This document shows, piece after piece, positions 24,025 to 33,396 of a stretch of 64,000 nt of DNA. The translations under genes were made by a program, and so were the position numbers. The DNA comes from Harmothoe impar (taxonomy: Eukaryota; Annelida; Polychaeta; Phyllodocida; Polynoidae): NCBI GenBank assembly GCA_947462335.1, contig OX381707.1, positions 63,527,773 through 63,591,772 of the forward strand, in the 5' to 3' direction. Each line of letters starts with the position of its first letter. The first letter of the stretch is position 1. The notes under the pieces were generated by a model, which saw nothing but the letters and a program-made list of their open reading frames with translations, made no database searches and had not been told where the DNA came from.

Positions 24025-27000
24025 ACATTATATCAAACCTTCTGCACATATATCCAATGCAGCTTTCTGTTTGTAATTATGACACAATGCACATCTCTAA
24101 CACAACCTTTGATCTTGGTGTCTAAACAAGTATACATGAGAAAGAAATAGATAAGATCCTATAAAAATGGTCCGTGATTGCTACATCCAGTGAAACAACA
24201 TTCTGGTATTGGTACACTGATTTCATTTCATCAATTTAGTCCATATCCTATAATTTACTATCAGGCTGGTAATAAAGACAGGAAGTTAAATCGGTTGATC
24301 ATAGATTAAAAGTTTTAATGTAGTTACACATCAATTTGTAATATGATTTCTTACTTAATACTCCCACCAGTCTAATTTCAGTATACCTCATTATCAATAT
24401 AATACATGTTATATTAATCATTCGGATCACCCCAATAAGCAGGGCTAGCTGCTATGCTACGTATACATTATGTCAGATGCCATTAGAAGTCAACAATAAC
24501 ACATTGACCATTTCTCACTATGATTGGTATCATTATGTTTTGCTTTTGATACTGTGTATGAGCAAGTAGTGATGGGAAGCTATTAGTTATCATTGATAGG
24601 GAATTTTGAGGTTGCTTGGAGAAGGATATTCAAAGTGTATCTCCATGTCATCAGGTCATGAAGATGTACTGGACCTTCCTTGCTACAGGATAGAGTAATT
24701 GTCCCTCTAATAATTCACCTTCATCGCATAAAGCTCGCTGTAAACAGTTGCAAGTGGTTGGTATACACATTAGTATCTATTTTGTACGACTACAGTAGTA
24801 TCTACTGCGTCCCAGCTAGCATCCTAATGTTGCTCCAACGTTTGCCTTAACATAGTCGAGGGTTGTACTAACGTCAGCATGCCAATGTTGGCACAGCGTA
24901 GTTTTGGCCGCAGTGAGAAATGCAAACAACCATATATGATAAAACAACTATCCTCATACTGTGTATGAAGGTATTGAATCCTCCACATAAAAGAACAGTA
25001 CATATATCATGTTCCTGATGACATGACCTATTTAGAAAATTTGTGAAATAATGTCTATACAGAGCAGATAGACTTCGCATTATCACTATTATCCCAGTAC
25101 ACCAAAACAAGTATGTTATAAGCTGTGGCTATAATTAACACTATGGCCATTTGCCAGGTTTTATTATTTGAGAGACTTCAAATGAACTAGATGTGTCATT
25201 TAAAATTGAATTTCTTCTTGAATGAGCCCCCCTCCCACCCACTTGCCAACATTCCTCGTTTTTCTCAGTTAAGAACACAAATACAATAAACTGCCTGTTG
25301 TTGATTAATGGGACAGCAAGGTCGATGTGGTAAGACTGACTGGAATATAAACGTGAGGACTTTGATTACACAGTTGTCTCTATTCCCTTCTCACAATTAC
25401 CGATTTTTCTTTCGCTCTTATTTTACCATCCACAATCCTATTTTGGTGTTTTCTGTTTTTTCAACTGAGTGATTTGCTGAATTAAACCCTCTTTATTCTT
25501 CTTTTGATGAAATCTATCAGAAATCATAAAATATGCACTCACATTCTCTTGACCGATTCATAAAAATGAGTCCAGTGGTTTATGATTAGTTAATAATTTG
25601 ATAGAATTCAGTTAGTTCTTTATGCTATCAATCGAACGATGTACATTTTGACAATATCTCTACATTTTCACCAATACCATTGGACTTCGCTCTCAAGGAA
25701 CAATGTTTATACATCAGCATGGTTATTCTCCGCTGTAGTTGCTCAGGAAATCCTCGCAAGTTGTTTAGGGTGATAGAAAGTGGAGATTGACATATACTGT
25801 CAGGACCAGAAGTAATGAGATAAACAGCAAAATGTATAAATAGATATCTATGGTTCTGTTTTCGCTATCAGTGACATATTTCTCCTTCATTGTTCATTAT
25901 TCATACAGTCATACAAAGAAAGTACCTACAGTATCCCTTGTGTTTATGTTTGCACTGAAGGGACTGTGGTAGGAGTTCAGGGAATAGAATTGCAAGGTGT
26001 TGTATAATATGGAAAGACGAGACAAACAAGTACTTCCAGAAATTGAAGTAAAAGAAGATGCAGGCCCTTTTAGGTATTAACCTTGATACTCCTACTCATT
26101 CTACCTCACTTTATGTTATCAGAGGAATCAAAACATAGTGAATCAAAGTGTATCAGGCATTTTACCACATAAGATGACACATCTTGTGCTTTCCATCTAC
26201 ATTTCGCTAGTTAATTATCAGTCAATAATGCATGGTCATTTTCAGTAAAGTAAAGACTGTTTAGAGCAAAATTAGTTAAATCAAGAGGCATGTTCAAAGA
26301 TAAAAGATCACCACTCATAAACTTGATTGACTCTGAGGGAAACGCATAATGACATAATGTTTCAGCACAGGCATGTAACAAAATGCCAGGCATTTACTGT
26401 TCTGTATGTTAATAGCTCGGGATCAGATTTCATGTGGTACAACATAGTATATCCCATATTAGAATTTACTGCAATGGCCTGTTCTATGGGACCAAACTTT
26501 TTTCATTCGTCAACCCTCTGTTTTTAGGGCTTATGCTCCCCATTAATCTCATATGAAAGGGCACTACCCTAGACACCAGATTGGCAATGTGCCAGAGAAA
26601 TGATAGGAGATGGAAGAAGGTCACTGTTAGACAAAGGCCAGAGCCAGGGAATGGTTTCTTTGGTAGGAAATGAACTCACACTGACTAGTAAGATTGAGTA
26701 GGGGTATCTCACCACCTTTAGATAACCCACTATTGACTTGGTGCCTTTTTGACAAGGCCCCAAAGAACCTGTAGTGCAAATAGAAATGGTATGGTCTGGA
26801 TGAAATTACGTAGGCTGAGTTTTAGTCATCCATCTATAATGAATTCCTGATGGTTTATGGATATTTTTACAGATAAGTCTATTTCTGATTGCTTTAAACA
26901 TTCAGAAAGGGATATAGTACATTAATGTTTGCTAAACCCACATGACTTTAACAGATAAAAATGGAAATCGAAGTTATGTATCTGCTTTAAGCCTCACTTG

Positions 27001-27530
27001 TGAGCCATAAGGGACTCTAGTCTTATGAATAACATATTTAATTTGTTAAGGGGGTTATGATGAAGATAAATGGCATCACTCCAGTCTTGTGTATATATTT
27101 GAATGGTCGTCACATAGACTGCTATACCTGGAACAGAACAGAACAGAACATTATTATCAGGCGGGATGGGAAATGCCACTAAAACAACCTTTCTTCGCCA
27201 TCGACACAATCTCCCGAGCCAATACATAGACAAAGGTTTTCAAACCGCTGTGGAATACTGGCAAGCGTTTATCAATTACCCACACTAGTCCAGCCTTGAG
27301 CCAGTCATGTCTGAACAGCATGATAGGTAAATTTTGGCAATATACATATTATTGTGTTCCTCACCGAGTCCTAAATGATTATAATACATAACAGTATTGT
27401 TTGTGCTACATACCAGATGCAATTTTGATGTAAACATCCTCCATACTGTTTAACAATTAGATATTTTCCATCTGAGCAGGTGGTAAATATTTTGCTTTGT
27501 CACAACATGGCTGATTTGTGACCTTTATGA
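24025..27530. other. Unrecognised DNA with repeat relics
   Basis: No gene recognised; ORFs at 24874-25110, 26211-26763 and 26994-27233 show no motif. About 26565-26680 is the partner of 17690-17800. At 27131-27150 a (GAACA)4 tract follows a stretch resembling a LINE or SINE 3' end, suggesting a small fragment on the + strand; this is tentative. Confidence 0.45.
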
Positions 27531-27538
27531 CAACTTCT

Positions 27539-28054
27539 GTAAGCTGGTTACCTGAGGTCACCTGGGGAGTAAATCTTATTTAAAATCCACTTGGAGAGTT
27601 GGGCTATCCCTCTCACCAGAAGGCAGTCTACTGATTGGAATTTCATTGGATACCCTATTGTATGTAAACATAGAGAACAACACCCAGTCATGCATGATTG
27701 GACATGGCACTGTAATGGAGCCTCGTCATTATGATGACCTCAGTTGTTATAATGAATAGCGGCAGGTGGCACTACTGTCCTCTGGAAAATGGTGTATGAA
27801 TATAGTCTCTAATAAGTTATTTGTTGTACTCTTAATTGAACATTGCTTGTTATAAATAAGTTGTCCATGGGCCCCAAAGGTATAGAGACCACTCTGCTCC
27901 ATATCACCAGTTTATGGCCATGCAGATACTTCATTCAATGCACACTGGGTGGCAGTCAAGTACCAGAACATGCCCAGTGTGCCTGTAAGCTGGTGACCTG
28001 GGGAGTAAATCTTATTTAAAATCCACAAAGAGTACTAGAACATGCCCAGTGTGC
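27539..28054. repeat. Local duplicated segments
   Basis: The segment at 27539-27596 (GTAAGCTGGTTACC...GGGGAGTAAATCTTATTTAAAATCCAC) recurs at 27985-28027 with a small deletion. The phrase TAC(C/T)AGAACATGCCCAGTGTGC occurs at about 27961 and again at about 28034. Confidence 0.85.
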
Positions 28055-28179
28055 AATAGCATTAGGTAGTCATTGGGACAATCTAGGGTGGACTTGAGAG
28101 TTTACGTTGTCATTACTGATGGCTATAGGTCAATACCTAAATCAACATCCTTAAGGTAGCCATTCTGACCCAATTGATG

Positions 28180-28325
28180 TGACTACCTAAGGTTGTCATT
28201 ATGACAACTTTGGTCTAAATGGATCAGATGTGACTACCTTGGGTCGTCATAATGATGACCTAAGGTTGTCACCTTGACTACCTAAAGTTGTCAATTTTGG
28301 TATTGTCAAAATGACGACCCTGAGG
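28180..28325. repeat. Cluster of short palindromes around GACTACC / GTTGTCA
   Basis: The phrases CTACCTAAGGTTGTCA and TGTGACTACC alternate with near-perfect palindromes, GTTGTCATTATGACAAC and GGTCGTCATAATGATGACC. Each arm is 7-9 bp. No ORF. It could be the interior of an unrecognised fold-back element. Confidence 0.8.
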
Positions 28326-28947
28326 TTTTCAGTACAACACTCAATGCCCCCTCAGAGCACTTGGCCCTAATTACCTACAGTGCACTGGGACTGGGTAACT
28401 TCCATTACCAGGTAGATCAGTGATGTCGTGAACGCTCCCAGAATTGCCTGCATTCAGGTGAAAAGTACACTGTTTGTCCCTGATTGGGAGTATGGCACCG
28501 TGTAAATGTTTGAGCCCAAGCAGAAGGAATACCTATTTCACACACACACATATAAAGACAGTTAGTCCACACACAAAAAAATAAAATGGTTTAAAACGCT
28601 ATCATGCATGCACCATAAAATCAGTTTTTAAGGAAATCTTCTTTTTTTTGCCAATTTTTTTTTTTAAAAGACAAAAATTGTCATATCAGGTATCAAATTA
28701 AAGCTAATAATGCCAGCAATGCTGTGGTATAGAAATAACTCATATGTTACATAATCATACCAGAAATATATTCTAAAATAACATTAAATGCATTCCCAAC
28801 GTGCGGTCTGGTAATAGGAGGGCTTATTACTGACATATATTCATAGAAATCTTGACAAAAATCATAAAAATCTTGATAAAAAATGTTTTTATCAATTTTT
28901 CCTGGAGATTTCAATAGAAGTGTAGATTTCCTTCTATTTTCAGTAGA
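28326..28947. other. Unrecognised DNA
   Basis: AT-rich sequence with homopolymer runs (around 28640-28670). Nothing coding seen. Part could be LINE-C 3' flank. Confidence 0.4.
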
Positions 28948-29145
28948 TTTGAGTTTGAGTTTAGATTTTTAATTGGCACTAATAAATCGTATACAATACA
29001 GACGTTTTTCATATTATGCCAGTTGATAACAACTATCAGTTCAGATCAAGAAGCGTCCATGGTAGTTATGAATGAATGACAAGATATATTGCATCAAACA
29101 AAGTCCATCAGTCAAGTATTTATGACTGGTAAGTGAGATGTGTAA

Positions 29146-29940
29146 TTAGATTATAATGCGCTCCAGGGCTCTTAGATCAGCCGGCCTCAGGCTTGACACA
29201 AACAGGTCAATATCCGGACTTCTTTGTTGCGCCGCGTCCAATCGATCCCACAGTCTGGAGCCTCTGTATTCCGGGCTGTTCAAGTAGCTTGTTTTGTACG
29301 GTCTTTGTAGTTTGAACTTCAACTTATTGTTGTTGCGCAGTACTCTGGTGGGTTGCAGTAGATTGTCGTCGTGTTTTGACCTGCGGTACATCAACCTCAA
29401 GAGCTGCTTGTTTCTTCTTGGTTGTAGCATCTCCAGGGCCGAATCTTGATGTAGCTCAGCTACATTTGCTTCCCGCGCATCGTGGATGTTGTTGATGATT
29501 CTAAGACAGTCATTTTGGATCGTCTGTAGTTTGGTTACCGCCCATGCCGGTCCACTATCCAGGATTAGTGGACAATATTCTAAGCATGGCAGTACCATTG
29601 TTTTGTATATCATCAGGGTAGTTCCTTTGTCCGTTTCCTTGCGCGTATGCCAGAGCTGTGTGTATTTGCTCTTGACCGTGCCAATCACTTTCTTCAAATG
29701 AGGGCCGAACGACAAATGGCGGTCAATCAACACCCCCAGGTAGTTGAATGAGTGTACTACTTCTAGCAGCCTGCCATTCCTAGTTATTGGTACCCGTCCA
29801 GTGTCTATTGGTGCAGTGACTGGATATGACCATAGTACCTTGGTCTTGTCCTCATTTACTGTTAACTGATTATTGGCACTCCAAGTAGACACGTTGTTGG
29901 TGTCCTCCTGTAGGATGGCTTGGACTCTCTCTGTCCGGTA
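29146..29940 (-). pseudogene. LINE-C reverse transcriptase remnant (thumb and C-terminus)
   Basis: The minus strand reads VQAILQEDTNN then STWSANNQLTVNEDKTKVLW, NYLGVLIDRHLSF, MVLPCLEYC, QTIQNDCLRI and SPEYRGSRLWDRL, the post-palm part of a CR1/L2/jockey-type RT. By alignment with LINE-B ORF2 the sequence begins at about residue 708 of that protein. Everything from the linker through YADD (about 400 codons, 1.2 kb) is missing. The join to the endonuclease frame lies at about 29935-29945, out of frame, so a fusion protein would terminate soon after the join. Nonfunctional as a polymerase. Confidence 0.88.
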
Positions 29941-31075
29941 CTCTGAAGGTTTTAATCGGGTGATGTACGTCCAGATATTCTACGGAGGTTGACAGTAGTT
30001 TGGTGTAGGCTTCGCTTGTAGTTGCTGGGTCGTCCAAGGCACCCCAGTCCGTCTCTCTCATATGTAGCTGCAGACTGTCCTTGTTGTATAGTTTATACGA
30101 GCGCCCAGTAATTGTCTTCTTCCTTTTGTTGCACGGCATCTGCTTCTTTACTATATAAACCGGCATGTGGTCACTGGGGCTGTCATCTATTATGCCGTTG
30201 TCTGAGATCTTGTAGCAATTGGTATACACATGATCCAGGATAGATGCACCCCTCGGGTGGTAGTGGGTGTATCCAGTTTGTAGGTAGTGTAGCTTCGACT
30301 TTCTTAAGAAGGACTGCATGTAGCGGTATTTTACAGTGTGATGGTAAAGCGTGTTTACGTTTAAATCTCCGAGGATCCATACTTCCTTAGTACCAACCAA
30401 CGGTAGTTGTAGCATCTCTAGCAGCTTCTTGTAGGCAGTTTTGGTGTTTCCACATGGTGGCTTGTATGCTGTTATTATTACTCGGTACTTTTGGCCAGGA
30501 GTCTTCGTTATTAAGCCAATAGTTTCCAGGTCTTTGGACATGTGGGTCAATTCTGGGCAGGGTGTGGTGTACGGCGCGTGTCAGTTGTGGACGTAGCATC
30601 CTACTCCTCCCCCTTTGTGACCTCTCAAATAAGGCCTATCATGTCTATAAAAAGTCATGTCGGGCAGCTTTACATCACTAGTGCGAGTGTCACGTCTCAG
30701 CCAGGTCTCGGTGATGCATAGGTAATCACTGCCCTTGTATAGCTTGCGTAGCTGTTTGACTTTACCCTTCAGGCTATGAGTATTCAGTGTCATAAGGACT
30801 AGGCCTTTGGCTGACGATGCCGAGCTGAACGATCGGTACCTCATATTTGAAGCCACCGGTGTCACCGTAGTGGCTTCAGGCACAATTGTATAGCGGTCTA
30901 AGTCGAGTGATCTGATAATGTGGCTTAAGTCCCAGGCGCTCGTGGTTAGAGGGCTGTGGGATAGGTGTGGATGTCGCCTCACTAGCCAGTCTCCAGACAG
31001 AGTGGTTGTCAGACAACCATGGTTGCAGCACACAAACAACAATAGGGTCGCAAATTCCATATGCAAAAATAACAT
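29935..31075 (-). pseudogene. LINE-C endonuclease domain with one in-frame stop
   Basis: Starts at ATG 31075. An N-terminal hydrophobic stretch and a Ser/Thr-rich leader come first. The APE-like endonuclease then reads LMTLNTHSLKGK, catalytic Glu in CITETWL, GHKGGGVGCYVHN, an in-frame TGA at about 30581-30583, ETIGL, ILGDLNVNTL, HPRGASILDHVYT and SPSDHMPVY. The two open pieces (30581-31075 and 29870-30550) share one frame, so the only lesion inside the domain is that TGA, compatible with CGA to TGA decay. After VPDRESP the frame meets the RT deletion and stops at 29870. This is the endonuclease half of ORF2, and the overlapping 65-70 codon ORFs are shadows. Confidence 0.88.
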
Positions 31076-32680
31076 TGCCTATTTATTCGTGAACCAAAGT
31101 CTATCCTTTTTAATAAATCCTCATGTGTATTCTGTCAATCTTAAGACTATACAACCTGATTGGTGCTCCCTTATAGTGTCAGGCACTCTCTTTTTTATAT
31201 ATGTATATCGGTTGATTAACAGGTGTCCTTAAATATTATAAGTATTGTAGACAACTCCGACTGGGGTTGATACCAGCAGTGGTTTACTACCGGTAGTGTT
31301 GCTTATTACTCTGTCTTCCCTCTGTCAGAACACTAGCTAATCAGTAGTGCAGTTTATAAAGCAACAAGCTATTTGGCTTCAACCTTATGGTGGGCTCGTC
31401 GTGTCCTAATACTCATATAAGCAAGTGGCACTCCTGTGTAGTTTCAGGTGCTCTTCAGTATATAGTTTATACGGTTGTGACAATGTTAAATGTCTAGAGG
31501 TGCAATGAAACTATCTGTATGTGTATGCATAATCACAGCCCCATGACTTAGATGCTAGATGATTAATTGGCACTCCTGGAGTATCCAGGTGCTCACATTT
31601 TAAAGGCTGAGTTTTATAGATAGGTGTGTCCAACGCTGACACTGTCCTGCGCTGACACTGTCCTGTAGTGCCGTGCTAATAAGTGTACGTATATGTTATC
31701 AGGATCTCGACCAAAGTTTATCTGATAGCGTACGATAGCATATGATAGCGTATGCGTATGATAGCGTATGCAAATAGTTTATACAATACCGCACTATGAT
31801 ACTGCCCAATGTCCACTGTCCTGTGGTGTAGTGCTAATAAGTGTACGTGTATGCTATCAGGCTCTTGTCCAAAGTTTATATGATAGCGTACGATAGCGTA
31901 CGTAAATAGTTTATACAATACCACACTATGATATCAGGTGTACCTAGCGTATATAATCAAGGCAAAGAGTGGCTCCCAGATGCGTGTTCATCTCACAGTC
32001 CACACCCCGAGATCCCACATCGATAAACAACCAATGTGGAGTCCCATGATGTCGCGGTTATGTTGTTTGCTTGCTTGCTTGTTTCCTTGTTAGTTGCATG
32101 GAGCCCGTGCTGGTACAGGGCATGTTACATGGGTCAACCGTAGTTGATGATGTATGCTTCAGTAGTAACTTTGTAAAGTGTAACATAATAATGCCGGTGT
32201 GGAGCCAAATAAGTAACTTTAGTCACTGTAGTGACGGAGGTCATTTGTGCCACATGACACCCATGGGTGCACCACATGAGTAACTTGGAAAGCATCACAG
32301 TAACTTTGGGGTGAGACAAGTCAATAAGTACGAGGTAAATGCTGTTCAGCATAACTATGTACAATGGACGGGTCGGTGTACATATCAAAGTGTGGTGGTG
32401 TGCTTCGGCAGTAATGTTGGGGCAGTGTTATGTACTGGTCACCTACGTTGGTTGTTGAGGGGTGACCCATTTGGCATATTGGCTGGTTTATTACGCCCTG
32501 GGTTGCTCTCCGGTTGAAGAGTGGCTTCTATAAAATAACCGAAGCCACAATCCATTGAGCAACCAGTGTGGATGTTCAGTGTGACAGTGCATGCGTCGAT
32601 AAAATAACCAAGACATGCTCTTCACACCTCACATACATATTAAACCTGTTCAGATAAAATAACCCTCACAAGTTCAATAT
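31076..32680 (-). repeat. LINE-C inter-ORF spacer with tandem repeats
   Basis: 1.6 kb between the SGNH-like ORF and the endonuclease ORF without a recognisable domain. A 158-bp tandem duplication occupies 31657-31814 and 31815-31935 (shared ACTGTCCTGT, TGCTAATAAGTGTACGT, CAAAGTTTAT, TGATAGCGTACGATAGC and AATAGTTTATACAATACC). The first unit carries extra internal GATAGCGTATG repeats. Nearer the SGNH ORF, GATAAAATAACC-type phrases recur at about 32527, 32597 and 32654. Phrases like GGCACTCCTG...CAGGTGCTC recur at about 31427 and 31570. LINE-B has a comparable repeat-bearing stretch at the same place relative to its ORF2. Confidence 0.75.
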
Positions 32681-33328
32681 TTACCAGTTAGCACTGTCTT
32701 TCAGAAGACTGGCAGCCACTAGGTCGGCACACCTTTTCTGGGCCTTGGGTGTAGGGAGATGTCCTGTAAGTAGTTCTTCATATCTGTGGTAGTGGCCTTT
32801 CTTTGGGTGGTATCGGTGGCATATCCTGTCTGTGAATGGGGTATGAATCCCGAACCTCGAGTTTAAGTCCAACAGTGACTGGTTTATTTTAACAATAAAC
32901 TGCTCAGTCAGGTCCTGATGGGCATGGCGGTCGGCGTCAGAGCCAACCATGGCATTTAGGTTGGCACTGTACAGTGTACCAGTAATTACCTTGACTCGGG
33001 GGTTAATGAGAAAGGCATTCTCCACTAGAGTTTTATAGTAGTCAGCTATCAACTTGGGTGTGTATTCAGGGTGGATGTTCCTAAGGCACACAGATGGAGT
33101 ATCCTGCGGTTTGTAATCCAGAAGCTCAAATAGCCCGGCTAGTATGACCACTGCGTTCGGCGTGTGGGCATGATTATTGGTGTTGACTATGTCACTTACG
33201 GTCACTGAAATGTCTTCCAAACGCCCTCTCTCCACTGCCACCACATTTCTTAGAGCCGGGCAAAGGGGACTCAAATGACTATACAGCCCCTGTACCCTGT
33301 TATCTCCTACAACGTCCAGTATGTACAT
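32681..33328 (-). CDS. LINE-C SGNH/GDSL-esterase-like ORF, probably catalytically inactive
   Basis: 215 codons from ATG 33328, 69 nt after the ORF1 stop and in a different frame. The layout matches the SGNH hydrolase fold seen in ORF1 esterase modules of CR1-type LINEs: an opening strand with block I (VVGDNRVQGL), a middle AVVILAGLFELLDY block, VKVITGTL, a helix with a FIVKINQSLLDLN pattern, and a terminal YEELLTGHLPTPKAQKRCADLV block. In active relatives block I is GDS and the last block is D-G-x-H-P. Here Ser reads as Asn, Asp as Thr, and the His position as Leu, so the catalytic triad seems absent. It may be a structural or lipid/RNA-binding module, or simply decayed. Family assignment is from pattern recognition and is moderate. 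Confidence 0.6.
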   Translation of the reverse strand: MYILDVVGDNRVQGLYSHLSPLCPALRNVVAVERGRLEDISVTVSDIVNTNNHAHTPNAVVILAGLFELLDYKPQDTPSVCLRNIHPEYTPKLIADYYKTLVENAFLINPRVKVITGTLYSANLNAMVGSDADRHAHQDLTEQFIVKINQSLLDLNSRFGIHTPFTDRICHRYHPKKGHYHRYEELLTGHLPTPKAQKRCADLVAASLLKDSANW

Positions 33329-33396
33329 GTTTGCGAGTAGAAAGTGTTTGTGTTTGGCGGTGTTTATGTTTTGGCGAACCTTTCAGCTGCGGCGGC

